Of a stretch of 64,000 bases of DNA, positions 31,001 to 43,030 are shown in pieces (position 1 is the first letter of the stretch; each line of letters starts with the position of its first letter). Origin of the DNA: Branchiostoma floridae (taxonomy: Eukaryota; Chordata; Leptocardii; Amphioxiformes; Branchiostomatidae); the NCBI RefSeq assembly GCF_000003815.2, contig NC_049995.1, positions 17,580,356 to 17,644,355 on the forward strand. The letters run 5' to 3'. Both the position numbers and the translations under genes were made by a program. Under the pieces are notes generated by a model. The model was not told the origin of the DNA and did no database searches. It saw nothing but the letters and a program-made list of their open reading frames with translations.

Positions 31001-33035
31001 TGTTTTTGTTGCTTCAAAGAATAGGTTATCTTTTCAATGACACTATAGTAAGGATGATTAAGTTGCGGTGGGAAACATCTTTGGACAATTCTAGTATTTA
31101 TTAAGTAACGTTAAATTTTAAACATCAGTATAAGCTTAAGCTTAATACAGAGCTCTCAAAAAAGCCATTTGACAAAAGTTGTTTATACCACTACTGGTCA
31201 GTAGGATGAAATGTATTGTGGATCCGATGGCTTTGTTAGAGAGCCTTTATAAGCTTTGAATAAAGAGACTCTTTTTTACACAACCGTTGCTTTATTTCCA
31301 CTGACGTTTTGGTGACTGTTGTGTCAAAAGAGTGTCTTTAGTCAATGACTTACCAACCAGATGAAACTATTCACGGATATTTGTAAGTTTGTAACAAACT
31401 ATGAGGGGCGCAAAAATCCAGTAACCTCTGTCTTATTACGATCAGTGCTCTGATACAACCAAGGCTCATGGGACATGAAGAACAGCCACCTCGGAATGGG
31501 GTAAGGTCTATCAGGTACCAGGTAAGGCAGGTAAGATGGTAGCAGGTACAAGATTTAATGTAGTGCAGATTTTCTATCGTACAAAGATTTCTGCAGTTTG
31601 GTAAGCTTAGATGTTTAGGCCACAGCGATTTAATTTCTTGGTTCACGGATTCGCTCGCTCCTATTTTTTGGGAAAAAAAATAAAAATAAAAATTACTACT
31701 CAGCAAATTCTCACCATTAATGAAACCATTCACCAACTTTCTGGTGTAGCAAATTGGCCTTTATATTATAAGCTCCTTAAAGTGTGGGTACAGGTGCTGT
31801 TACTTTACAAAAATAGTGTTTTTATACTTTTTTCAAGCTGAAAACTTTTTTTCTTAATGTTTTGCATTAGCCATTACCTTTACCCCAACCATTTTACAAT
31901 TTTTATTTTTATTTCGCCCTCTCGCTCCATATTTTTTATGAAAAAATCAGTGAACCAAGAAATTAAATTGGTATGGCCTTATAGATGAGTTGCAGACTGT
32001 TTCAAGTGTTCAACATATTCTTTCGTGCTACTTTATAAGTCTTTTACTTAATGTCAATTTTTTACACTTTTAAGCTAGTAGAAATCAGTTTCCCAAAAAA
32101 TGTTCATATACAATTTGTAATTTGAAGAAACCGATTTTGTACAATTATGGCTTTAAAAAAGCAAGTTTCACAAAGTAACACTAACAGGATTTACTTGCAA
32201 TCAACCAATCACAAATACTCAGTCATATGCATCATACTTGAAGAGCCAATCACAAGCCAGCTCATCATATCCCTACAACCAATAGGAAACAAGCTAAAAA
32301 GTTGTATGACACTGACCAATGGAAAATGAGGTTGCAAAGGCTTACTTGGAAGCTGTATCACTAGTGCATGGAGCCTTTTCATTGGTCAGTGCCTTGTGCA
32401 GGATGTGCTGTGCATTAACGCCCCCTGGCTTCCCTCTGGTGTGTTGCAGGCCTTCAACAAGGGCCACAAGAAGGGAAAGGTGAAGAAGAGCATATTCGCC
32501 TCCCCGGAATCCGTAGATGGGCGGGTAAGTTGCCATGACAACTTGATTTTGAATATTGAAATTGTAATTGCTGTTAGACTAAGTGTTCATGACTGACCTT
32601 TTTGTGCTAATAACTGTATGCCATAGTTTGGGCCATAGGGTTCAAATCCACTTTTTTTTCGTATTTGCTTACTCAACTTTAACACTACAAGGAAGCTTTG
32701 CAGTAAAATGAAGAAAAAAAAACACAAACACAAACAGTCCTTAATGATTCAATGTCTACAGTTTGATTAAAAAAACAGATGTACTTCTGGATGTTTTGAG
32801 TGACATCCATCACTCTTCTTCAGCATCACTGGAATGGCAGTAAATCTCCTTCTTTCGAGAATTTGTAGGGATTGAATTGTATTTGAATATTTTGTACCTG
32901 GATGTCTAACCTTCATAAACCTAATGACACCTGTTGTTCCCCCAGGTCGGAGTGGGCACCTGTGGGATCGCAGACAAGCCGATGACCAAGTACGAAGCTC
33001 CTCCTCAGTACGCCAGATTCCTCCCTCCTCAGTAA
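25056..33035 (+). CDS. SMNDC1: Survival motor neuron domain-containing protein 1 (splicing factor SPF30)
   Basis: Eight exons: 25056-25109, 26023-26088, 27097-27236, 28047-28134, 28812-28900, 29580-29706, 32450-32524 and 32946-33035 (TAA). Phases agree and the product is 242 aa (human 238). Order: N-terminal helical segment (TTYKAQLQQVEAAL, LLKLKQDLQEVIDLS); a Tudor domain of about 60 residues (WQVGDMCMAPWSEDGGFYEA, VTFEGWGNSEIAL); a Lys-rich region (EYKKKKNMKKALRLKEIEEA); and the conserved KSIFASPESVDGRVGVGTCG and ADKPMT tail. It recruits the tri-snRNP during spliceosome assembly through dimethyl-arginine binding by the Tudor domain. The second start-proximal ATG at 24990 is in frame, but the MADMGED start at 25056 matches the family. 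Confidence 0.97.
25671..25994. mobile_element. CAGGG-ended MITE, family G (copy 1)
   Basis: Ends CAGGGATAAACAAGTCC and its inverse ACTTGTTCAACCCTG; interior has repeated GGGCAAGTG blocks. Same family at 28192-28492 and 39748-40081. In SMNDC1 intron 1. Confidence 0.75.
27287..27622. mobile_element. hAT-like MITE, family I (copy 1)
   Basis: Ends CAGGCTTTTGGCTAGGATT and GGCTAAAAGCCTG. Flanks CCTACAGT and CCTACAGA suggest an 8-bp target duplication with one change. A fragment of its interior (GGTCAATCAGAATTTCATGC) is repeated at about 27690-27745. Confidence 0.65.
28192..28492. mobile_element. CAGGG-ended MITE, family G (copy 2)
   Basis: Ends CAGGGTTGGACAAGTCC and TTGTTAAACCCTG, flanked on both sides by AGGGG. 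In SMNDC1 intron 4. Confidence 0.75.
29185..29535. mobile_element. CAGGG-ended MITE, family F
   Basis: Ends CAGGGCTCGGAAT and ATTTCGAGCCCTG, with TACAGT directly repeated outside both ends (29179-29184 and 29536-29541). Interior has GGTGCACC-type blocks. It ends 44 bp before SMNDC1 exon 6. Confidence 0.75.
31618..31978. mobile_element. Harbinger-like MITE, family C (copy 1)
   Basis: Long inverted termini: GGCCACAGCGATTTAATTTC left, AAATTAAATTGGTATGGCC right, then TTCGCTCGCTCC/CCCTCTCGCTCC. Flanked by TTA on both sides. Same family at 33671-34030 (TTT) and 59968-60332 (TGA). Three-base duplications fit PIF/Harbinger. Confidence 0.8.
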
Positions 33036-33059
33036 CATGTCCGTAACCCGGAACTGTGT

Positions 33060-33277
33060 AACGCTAGTTCACCTTTCTCTGCAGGGTAACCTATATCCGT
33101 GGCTTTAAAAACTTTGTATTTTGGGGTATCAAGTCTACGAACTGTGGTTTAAAATTGCAGTTTATTGATGATATTGTGATTTGAAACCACAGTTCGTCAA
33201 CTTGATATTCCTGAATACACCGTGTTTGAAAAAAACGGATATAGGTTACCCCCGGATAAAGGTGAACTAGCGTAAAC
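33060..33277. mobile_element. MITE-like element, family A (copy 4, best preserved)
   Basis: AACGCTAGTTCACCTTTCTC with GTAACCTATATCCGTGG on the left, inverted as ACGGATATAGGTTACCCC and GGTGAACTAGCGT on the right. A central inverted repeat is visible (AACTGTGGTTT/AAACCACAGTT). Begins 25 bp after the SMNDC1 stop codon, so inside its 3' UTR. Confidence 0.85.
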
Positions 33278-33670
33278 TCAGTAACATGTAACCCCGAACT
33301 ATGGACTGTCAGGGCTGTTTCTAGCTTTCACTAGTCTCTGCCAGACCGAGTAGACTGGCTATTATATGGAGAATATTTTGTCAGGGGGGTTTCCCACCAG
33401 ATTTGGTTTGGCCAGCTGCGCAGCAGCTGAGGAGAAACCTTAACCTTAGCGTGGACTGACTCCCTGGTCAATTTTCTTGATTTTTTTCCAAATTCTACGA
33501 TCGTTGTACTCCTGTGGGAATGCCTGGTGGAGGCTTAGCTTTCATGTTTTTTCTGTTTTCCGTCCCTCCATGTGTTTGGGAGCCCATTTTGTAGTTCATT
33601 TCTGTTGTAAAGTAGATGTCATTTTAAGCTTACAGTTTCATCAGTATCATGTCAGGAAGTTCAGACCTTT

Positions 33671-34030
33671 GGCCACACCAATTTAATTTCTTGGTTCACG
33701 GATTCGCTCGCTCCTATTTTTTGGAAAATAAAATAAAAATAAAAAGTACCAAATTTTCACCATTAATGAAACCATTCACCAGCTTTCTGGTGTAGCAAAT
33801 TGGCCTTTATATTATAAGCTCCTTAAAGTGTGGGTACAGGTGCTGTTACTGTACAATAATAGTGTTTTTGTACTTTTTTCAAGCTGAAAACTTTTTTTCT
33901 TTATGTTTTGGATTAGCCGTTACCTTTACCCCAACCATTTTACAATTTTTATTTTTATTTTTATTTCGCCCTCTCACTCCATATCTTTTATGAAAAAATC
34001 TGTGAACCAAGAAATTAATTTGGTGTGGCC
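33671..34030. mobile_element. Harbinger-like MITE, family C (copy 2)
   Basis: GGCCACACCAATTTAATTTC to AAATTAATTTGGTGTGGCC, flanked by TTT. Near-identical to the copies at 31618 and 59968, which implies recent activity. Confidence 0.85.
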
Positions 34031-34757
34031 TTTTGGACAGATAAAAAAATTTTGTCTGTCCGAACAAGCAAAATTGGGTTCAAGGATGGAGGTGCTAGAG
34101 ACAGCCCTGGCCATGACTATCCTTTATATTTTGTGAGTTTTTACCCTGCACAGAAGAGAACTTTGTTTTGACAAAAAAATGTGATTTTAGGAGTTACTTG
34201 CCAGATCTATTCAAATGTACATTATCCTTGCAGTCAGCTAAAATACGAAATTTGTCTATTTTTTTCCAAGTTTGAAGCTCAACTGTCCTTAATTTTTTTT
34301 TCTTATGAGCATCAGAATTTTAAGAAAGTTACCATTTACTTTTCCTAAGCCACAACCTCAGATTTTGTCTATTTTTGCCAAGCTAGATAAACATTGGTCA
34401 AAATACACAAAGGCTGTTGTCATATGCACTGCAATTAAGTACAAATGAATATTTTTGATCGAAAAAGAAAAGAATTCACAACCCCTTTACTGTATTATTT
34501 GACACTTAGTTGCATAGGTAAGAAGAGCATCTAGTAATACTTGTGTCGTGTCCATTCTCGGCTTTAAGTTTGGGCAACAGAAGCTAGATTCTAGTATGAT
34601 TGACGTATGTCAAAATATGTTAGAATGAGAGAACATGTTATGTCATAAATTAAAATAGAGATGCAAAATTTTCATCAGATTTTGGGTCCGTTAAACTCGT
34701 CCACAGGTTCAAGTTTATGTAGCCTAAGTGTATGTTGTTCAACTGAGTTCTAGTACA

Positions 34758-35113
34758 CAGGCTTTTAGCCAGACATGCGTCAACGCATCATCTGGACGCA
34801 CTTTTCTTAGAATAAGAAGAAATTTGACGCTCTGGACGCCCTTACGCTGGGGAAAAAATCCTCTGACAGGCATGAAATTTGATTGACCAGGGATGCTATC
34901 AGGTCATCTGTGGTCACAGTCTTCTACTATGACCTCTGTAACAGTATTTTTTACCTCTTTAAGGATACCTTAGAATGCACCATTTTAACTTAAAATCATC
35001 ACAATCTCTGCACCATGGAAGGTGGATGCCCCCGGACCCCCCTACAATAGTCACTTACCGTGACTCACCAATAAATTTGGACTCCCTATAATAAAATCCT
35101 AGCTAAAAGCCTG
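34758..35113. mobile_element. hAT-like MITE, family I (copy 2)
   Basis: Ends CAGGCTTTTAGCC and GCTAAAAGCCTG. A perfect 8-bp direct repeat, CTAGTACA, flanks both sides. Eight-base duplications are characteristic of hAT transposition. Confidence 0.85.
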
Positions 35114-35896
35114 CTAGTACATGCACTTAGTACATGTCTATCACACTGGTCTTGTGTGTAGCCTTATAACATGTACGATGTATGATAGATTTGTGTATTG
35201 TCATTTTTCCATACGCAGTTCTATGTAAAAAAAAATTTGCAAGACCATCAGGCATATTGAGCCGTACTGACCATATGCCTGCGTACATAAACCAACAAAA
35301 AACAATTAACGTGCTTGTATTGTGCATACGACTGTGTATGAAAGTATTGCAAATACAGCTCCCTTAGATACAACTTTTACCTGTAGGACCTGGTTGTATA
35401 CCATGGCTGTACAAAGATGTGTCCCATAATGTATATACTTAAACCCCTTCCCACTTGAAGTAGTAAATGCACTGAGTCTCGTCAGCAACCAAATATATCT
35501 CAGATCATGTGACAAATTTCATATATATAAACTTAAGATTGTTCTGGGAAATGTTGTATTTTCTTGTTTCCTTTTGGGATTATACTTTTAAATCTTGCAT
35601 CATATTCTAGTTGTGACACGAAGCCAATTTTGGTCGCTGTTCAGTCAACCTGAGTGTTTGCTGTCTGTCTGGTGGAAAGTGGGTCTTAGAGATTAATTTT
35701 GTACCAAGTTGTATCCACCCCCCCCCCCCCCACACACACACATACATGTATACAATGTACACAGCCTTAAGCCAACTATATAGATGTGTCAGTCACTTGT
35801 CAGTCTTGAATAAGTATGTTTTTGTGGCCATCTTTGTGTCTGTAAATAATGTTCTACGGTATGTAAGTGACCTTATTTGTTTTCTATATGGAGTAA

Positions 35897-35902
35897 AATA
35901 AA
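35897..35902 (+). terminator. Candidate polyadenylation signal for SMNDC1
   Basis: AATAAA within GTAAAATAAAATG, followed about 30 bases later by a TATGTGTCATTCTTGTT element. No competing signal outside mobile elements is as well placed. Confidence 0.35.
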
Positions 35903-35954
35903 ATGAAAAAGTACAGACTGGTAAAATATGTGTCATTCTTGTTCAGGTTAACGC

Positions 35955-36200
35955 AGGCTTCTAGACAGCGTCCATCTTTTGATGGAATTTTGTACTCTCA
36001 AAGCAGAGGTTAGGCTCCGAGCCTCCGGCTGTTTTTTTTAGTCGTTTTTATCGGGCGTTCTATTTCTTATTTTATCTTGCTGTGTCAAAACCTTGGCTGG
36101 CGTACTTCAAGAAAAATGACAAAATAGAAAGCCCGGCAAAAACGACTAAAAAAAAGTTACAAAAACAGCCGGAGCCTAACCTCTGCTTGGAGAGTAGGAA
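35955..36200. mobile_element. Inverted-repeat element, family J
   Basis: TACTCTCAAAGCAGAGGTTA with GGCTCCG on the left and CGGAGCCTAACCTCTGC with TTGGAGAGTA on the right, then CCGGCTGTTTTTTTTAG against AAAAACAGCCGG. The interior also pairs (TAGTCGTTTTT/AAAAACGACTA). Confidence 0.75.
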
Positions 36201-36661
36201 TTTTGTAGCTGGGGACGAACAAAAATCAGCATGTACCTGTACAGATATCAATTGAACCAAAATTTTCCTGGGGGAGCATGCCCGTGGACCCACTTGGATC
36301 ACAGTGCCTTCTACAGAATTTATTTCAAAATCAAGGGGAGAAAAAAACTTTTGGCTGGCAAGAACACTGGGCTTTAACGTTACATTTCCACAAACAGGCC
36401 TGGCGAGCAGTTTTTGGGAACAAAGGGTATGAATGAATGAATGAATGATTTTATTACTCTTCAATCGTACAGGGTACAATGTATGGCAACCAATAACAAC
36501 TAATGGCTATACAGACAATACAAGAGACAAAACGGACCAAAAATTATGCAACAGCAACTGGTAGATAAACTTTTTACTTTGACTTTGACTTTATTAAGAT
36601 CCACAATTTGAAATTCTTGTTACTGCAAAAAGGCCCCTGGGTAGGAATTATGACGTAGGCC

Positions 36662-37023
36662 CAGGGTAGTAGCCAGCACCCGTCCTTCAGTCCCTGAAGG
36701 AATTTTGCAGCTGGGGACAGAAAAAAATTTTGCCCATTCCGTCCTCTGTAATGGACAAAAATCTATATGTAAAGTCAGTAAAGATATAAAAAACTGTCTT
36801 CTTGTGTAATTTTAACAAAAACAGATGAACAGCTTAGTCTACCAGCAAAATCTACACCTCAAAATGCAGAAAACTGGGTTTAAGGTGGTCAAGATTTCAA
36901 AATTTTTCAGGGGAATATGCCCCTGGATCCCCTTAGGAACATTATGCCTTCGGCTCGACGTCTCGTTCTATTTGATTCAAAATCGAGGGGACTGAAAATG
37001 ATTTCAGGCTGGCTACAACCCTG
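36662..37023. mobile_element. hAT-like MITE, family D (copy 1)
   Basis: Ends CAGGGTAGTAGCCAGC and GCTGGCTACAACCCTG. Flanks CGTAGGCC and TGTAGGCC form an 8-bp duplication with one change. Opposite orientation to the copy at 38984. Confidence 0.85.
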
Positions 37024-37369
37024 TGTAGGCCTATTATTTATAAGGGCTATTAGCATGAAGTCATCCTGGGAAATAATCAGCTATTTGTACATGCTTTATT
37101 TTCAGCAAAACTAAAAGTGGCCCTAGCAACAGTGGGTCGCAGCTCTATGAATATAAACTCAGACATAAAATGCAGAAACTGCGGGCGCAATTATAACTGT
37201 GGTGTGATGCCGCAACCATTTCCTGGCACCCCATTTGCACGGGGCTGTGAGAATGTGAGACAGCGAGCTCCGTACCATACGTGCCAGTCTACCACTACAT
37301 ACTTTGCATATAGCTCGGGCCTGACAAGTTTAAACAATGTCTATAGTACAGGCTGATTGCATCAGGTTG

Positions 37370-37605
37370 GTACGTCACTGAATAAAGTGACTTTTTACAA
37401 CCATTGCTTTATTCACACCAACTATTCGGTGACTGTCTGTCCCCTTCTTCAGGCCAATTCTGACTTGTGAACTGTTAGCAGCGCCACCTGTCCTGCAGTA
37501 CAATGTGAACCTGTCAGAATTGCCCTGAAGAAGGTGACAGACGGTCACTGAAACGTCAGGGTGAATAAAATAATGGTTGTGTAAAAAGAGTCTCTTTATT
37601 CAGGC
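37370..37605. mobile_element. Inverted pair of hammerhead-like retroelement ends
   Basis: The plus-strand part has CTGAAGA, a hairpin GTGAC...GTCAC, then TGAAACGTC and a tail ATAAAATAATGGTTGTG. The same unit in reverse occupies 37370-37465. A related tail is at 31260-31335. The layout resembles hammerhead-bearing Penelope-like elements, but the core is degenerate. Confidence 0.45.
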
Positions 37606-38983
37606 TGATTGCATGTTGAAACGTACAGTCAAACATGTAACCACCTCTACAATGTACATATGGACCACCTGGCCATTGTGACACTTGACATTTTGTTTTT
37701 CGCAACTGACAGAAGCATTAGAAATCTCAGAGACCAGATTTTATAATAATAATGAAAGACCTTTATTGTACATTCATGCCTCGACGGGCTAGGTACAGGT
37801 CAGTGATAACAGACATATGCAGAGACAACAAGATACAATTTAACTAATTGAAGGTACTAGGCTAACAGGATGGTCGACATCTTCTCGCTTCTTTGTACAG
37901 GTGTAGATATAGGAACAGATAATGTTTGATATACAGGGTTTATCTAGGCGCATAAAATTAGTCATGCTCACAGTGCAAAAGAAGTCTTTTAAATAATTAT
38001 ATTTAGTTTGCCTCACCCAAGTCTGATCTCTTCAAATTTAGAAAGTTTTATGGTCAGCGTGTTGGTATCCTGGTGACATCAGCTCCCACATTGGTTCCCT
38101 TCGACTGCCACAGTGACTGGCATTAAAAAATCCCGAGGTCTGCACACTTTCAAGTTATACCTTTTTGAGAAGGCCTTGATGACAATGGAAGTCATAGGGT
38201 GATTTTTATAAGATAACCGATTTATGATAGATGAGTTCCTCTTAGGTTTGATACATTCTAAGCAATATACTGATGATTTTTGACTGTTCAAAATTCCAGT
38301 GTTTAAAACAATGTCAAATGGTATCTTAAAAGTTTGTATACATGATTTTCATAACCTTTAAGTCCTCTTCAAATTTTATGTGTTGATGAATATCATTTAG
38401 TTCTATTAGCAGCACTAAAGGCTACAGAGACTTATTTTTAGAGTGTTTCTTATCTCTGTCAGAATTATCAACAAATCAGAAATAGAAATACTGTCCCTGC
38501 CTTGAAATACACAACATAGAGGGCATGTAATCGAACAGAAATGCACATGAACTTGATAGGGGTGAAAAGTTCGCCACTCATAAACCATTTGCAGAGCGAA
38601 CGCTCCCGCCACGTGCTAGTGTGTCACATATAATGTCAGGGTTAACTGCTTCTCAAACACCAAGCCCAAGTTCATCAACACGACAAAGTTCGAGCCCAAC
38701 TGGCAATTGAAACTGACCCTGACCCCATGTCCCCAAAAGACAGGCTCGCCAAAACTCGGGTCAAACGAGACTTTGAAACAAGACCGTTTGTATTTGAGCG
38801 GGATGTTGATAGAAATAACTGGGTGTACATTGTATATTCCAATCAAAATGGCATCCCTAAATGGGGAAGGCATGTCATTGATGTATGAGGGAGTTTGTCT
38901 GAATCCAAACTGGCAATGATGTCACCCTGAAGTACTGTCAACACTGTCAAAACAGAGTCATCTGTCTTTGTCATGCAGTAGAG

Positions 38984-39348
38984 CAGGGTTGTAGCCAGCC
39001 TGAAATCATTTTCAGTCCCCTCGATTTTGAATCAGAAAGAATGAGACGTCGAGCCGAAGGCATAACGTTCCTAAGGGGATCCGGGTGCATACTCCCCTGA
39101 AAAATTTTGAAATCTAGACCACCTTAAACCCAATTTTCTGCATTTTGAGGTGTAGATTTTGCTGGTAGACTAAGCTGTTCATCTGTTTTTGTTAAAATTA
39201 CACAAGAAGACAGTTTTTTTATATCTTTACTGACTTTACAAATATAGTTTTTGTCCATTACAGAGGACGGAATGGGGAAAACTTTTTTCAGTCCCCAGCT
39301 GCAAAATTCCTTCAAAGGACTGAAGGACGGGTGCTGGCTACTACCCTG
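38984..39348. mobile_element. hAT-like MITE, family D (copy 2)
   Basis: CAGGGTTGTAGCCAGC to GGCTACTACCCTG with a perfect 8-bp direct repeat CAGTAGAG on both sides. Confidence 0.9.
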
Positions 39349-39747
39349 CAGTAGAGGGAAGATGTCCACGTGTTATAGAGAAGACTATCTGTTTTTTTCG
39401 GGTTTGCTTCCTCAATATTGTAGATGCACATGACACAAAAATATATATGTTTGTCAGATTGAACCACCATGATATGTTGATGGTACTGCAATATTTTTTA
39501 TTATTCAATTGTCAGCTAAACTTAAAAATGTTCAACAGGCCTTTTGAAGGAGCTTGTTTTCATTCCTCTATTTCTCTAATGTCAGTTCCTACAGATTTGT
39601 GGGGACTCGCTTTAAAGAATTGGACAACAGATTGCAAATATGTTGTGTCTTTCCAAACTTAAGTTAACATCTGCTTTTGCTGGCTCATATATGTCTGCTC
39701 TCCTAGCCCTACAACGAGAAACATTAACCATTATACATGCTTCCCTC

Positions 39748-40081
39748 CAGGGATAAACAAGTCCACTAGCCCTATAGTGCCGGGCAAGTGAAAATGCCAA
39801 TCAGGCAAGTGCATGTCCTTCCCCACTTGCCCGATCGGACAAGTTAGCTTTTCTCGATTGTGGGAGATTTTGATGTACTTGCTACCTTTCAAAGTCATGA
39901 CATCAAGCATTGATTAACACAGAAAATAGAGCCAATAACAAAAATTCCATTGAAGGCCATGAATATACATAGAAAAATGTCATTTAGTTTTCGGGCAAGT
40001 GAAAAGTTGGTTCGGGCAAGTAAATTTTTTAAGTACTTGCCCGATAGGACAAGTCAATTTTAGAAAACTTGTCCAACCCTG
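39748..40081. mobile_element. CAGGG-ended MITE, family G (copy 3)
   Basis: CAGGGATAAACAAGTCC to ACTTGTCCAACCCTG with a 5-bp direct repeat CCCTC on both sides. Confidence 0.8.
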
Positions 40082-41351
40082 CCCTCTATCTATTGTAGAA
40101 GAGGTATGCTGCGACAATGACAACTGTATCACAGCAGTTAGTTCTTGGAAACATTTTGCATTAAATTTTGCAGATCCAACCATGACTAAAAACCACCACG
40201 AAAAAAAAGCAAAGTCATATGTACACATCCTTCGGTACATTGATATACATGTTTATTGCAATGCCATACCCCTTACATTAAAATTTTCTAATTTTTAAAA
40301 AACCTTCCTGTAGGTATAAGGGGACAGCACAATATTGTGCATGTATCTAGCTGTTACTTACCAGTATATTGAGGTACTAGAAACCTGGCATGTCTTTAAC
40401 TGTAGCAAATTTGGCGGTTTCTAATTCTATTTCAAGCAATACAATACGGATATGGTCTCGGAAATGTGTTTCACAAAATAACATTTTCCCTTCAAGCTTT
40501 TGTCTTAAATGTTGAAAGTACAAATCCAAGAGAAAATATACACACAGAATACATATCATGATGGCATGTTAAAAACTTCATCCCGTCAACTTTCCCCCTT
40601 AATCAAATCATATGTACTCGCATACAAAAACCATTGGTTAGTTAATATTAAGCACTTTTATACAAATTTCATAAAAACAATTTCCATCAAACATCTACAA
40701 TGCCATAATTCTAACTACTTAATATCATCAAGATATACATTGGCAAGATCATTAAAAGATACAGCAAGGCCATAAAATGATACTGACTTGCATACTGTCC
40801 ATTCAAAGAGCACTGTTCAACCTAATAAAATGGAAAATTTGTTGTTATCTTTTTCAAGTCTTGTTAAAACTTTCAAGTACAGTGCTTCATCACAAAAGAA
40901 TGACCGTCACAATACTTTCCAAAGCGACACGTTTTGAAGGCACCACTCATACTTGGTCACGGGTAACTTTGAGTGAAATTTTGTTACACTTTTTCTACAC
41001 GTACTTCAAATAATGTAACAGTCAGCTTAATACAAAACTGTAGTACATATCATGTATAGGCAAGAGGTTGCGGTCCAAGAGGTTTGTTTCCAAATTACTT
41101 TTTACAGAGTATTTAGCAGTAGATATAAAGGATGTGATAATGCGATACGTAACATTATCTATTAATTATAATGGTAACATTCAAAATTATTTTAAAATCA
41201 ATGTTGTAGCTATCTAAAGATGACCAAAGAAAACATTGTATACAGTTTGGTGCACGATCATGATTTCTTGCATCATGCATGCATAGGCACAACCAAATTT
41301 TGGCTAGCTTTCAGTTATAAAAACAGTGTGTTAAGAAACGTTATGCCACTG
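40082..41351. other. Intergenic stretch, no gene seen
   Basis: AT-rich; short open frames only, none with recognisable domains or coding-like composition. Confidence 0.5.
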
Positions 41352-41692
41352 CAGGGCTCTAGCCAGCGTCCGTTTTTCCGTCAATTGACGGAAATGTGCT
41401 GCGTCTGACGGAAAATTTTTAAAACCAATCCGTCAACCTTGACGGACAAAAATCCTTGGTAGAAGCTACAGGCGGCTTGGGGACGCTGTCCACGGCCGTT
41501 AAAAGCCACACACTGTTTGTTTTGCTATTGTTATGATTGTGGACAATGTGTGTCGGCGCCCTTTCGCATACGATAATCTCATTAAAACCCGTTTTTCCAG
41601 GTCTCAGTTCAGTCCTTCTAATTAATTTTTGCGGTTTTCCCGACGATTGTAATTGGCTGACGGAAAAAAATTTCGAGCTGGCTAAAGCCCTG
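41352..41692. mobile_element. hAT-like MITE, family E (copy 1)
   Basis: CAGGGCTCTAGCCAGC to GCTGGCTAAAGCCCTG, perfect 8-bp direct repeat TGCCACTG outside. Interior has CCGTCAATTGACGG palindromes. Confidence 0.9.
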
Positions 41693-41864
41693 TGCCACTG
41701 GTATGCAACAATGTATGATTCTATAGGGCAAATTAATGCACCGCAAGAAGTCTTACTGAATCGCAAGGCGTCAACTATCAAAAATGAGAGGACCCATCTG
41801 GCTATCGTCAGTGATGATAATTATAAAATGCCTGTCATATCCTAATGTTGGTACTTTCTCACAT

Positions 41865-42216
41865 CAGGGCTCTAGCCAGCGTCCGCTTTCCCGTCAATTG
41901 ACGGAAATTTGTTGCGTCTGACGGAAAATTTTTTAAACCAATCCGTCAACTTTGACGGACAAAAATCTGATAAAAGCTCCTTGGTGGAAGCTACAGGCTG
42001 CTTGGAGACGCCGTCCACGGCCGTAAAAGCCACACACTGTTTGTTTTGCTATTGTTATGATTGTTGATAATGTGTGTCGGTGCCCTTTCACATACGATAA
42101 TCTCATTAAAACCCGTTTTTCAAGGTCTCAGTTCAGTCTCTCTAACTCCTGGAATAGTGTTTTCGCGACAAAGGAAATGGCTGACGGAAAAAAATGTCGA
42201 GCTGGCTAGAGCCCTG
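41865..42216. mobile_element. hAT-like MITE, family E (copy 2)
   Basis: CAGGGCTCTAGCCAGC to GCTGGCTAGAGCCCTG, perfect 8-bp direct repeat TCTCACAT outside. Lies only 172 bp from copy 1. Confidence 0.9.
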
Positions 42217-43030
42217 TCTCACATCATATTCAGAATCTCAAGGGGGTTATATCATGATAATAACCCCATACCAATCGCAATCATAATTGAATATGGTTAC
42301 AGTGTACCTAATGGTTGTTTAACATCATAATTACTTAATGTCAACTTGGGCCAGAGTCACCACAGCACTGTGATCATCATGATGATTCTTTGTAAACTTG
42401 AAGGTTGCATTATGAAAGTCAACTATTTTCCTTACAATTTACATGATTAAGCCTTCAAAATTTACAAGGTACATGTATATGCTAGCATGACAGTGTTCCT
42501 TCTAGGTCTACTTCTGCTTCAACCCTAAGTAAAGTGAAAAGTCTCATTCAATTGAAATATTCAAGTTTTTTCTGACTGGTAAACGGAGGTCAACAAGTTT
42601 CATATTTCATGGCTGTATCTCCAGCCTTCTTCAGTTCGAATGATCCACTACCTGCAAGTGTCAATTTTGTGACAGGTCAGACAGTGTCATAGACAAGAAA
42701 CTGATAAAAATCTTTTTTTTACCTTAAAATGACAGATCTAACAATACAAACTAATAAGGTTCCCAAGCGAACGGTGGGATGGGGGAAAATTACTTCAGGA
42801 GACAACCCTGCGTGTCATGTGACTCAACCAGCAATGGTCATTCTACATGACGAAGGCCAGAGACATAATAGCCAACAATTTGGTAGGCCCTAGCACCATT
42901 CCATATGCAAGGGTAGAAAAATCTTATTTCGAAAATCGCATCTTTTACTGGACATGGGTGAACTTATGAAAATGCAAAAATGTCCTTGTTGGCTAATTAG
43001 TGCTAATTACAGAGCTATAACGAGTTGCCA

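Larger units (their letters stand above)
33036..35920 (+). other. Probable long SMNDC1 3' UTR / downstream region with inserted elements
   Basis: No coding exon seen. It holds inverted-repeat elements at 33060-33277, 33671-34030 and 34758-35113. The first good polyadenylation signal outside these elements is near 35897, followed by T/G-rich sequence. Extent of the UTR is inference. Confidence 0.35.
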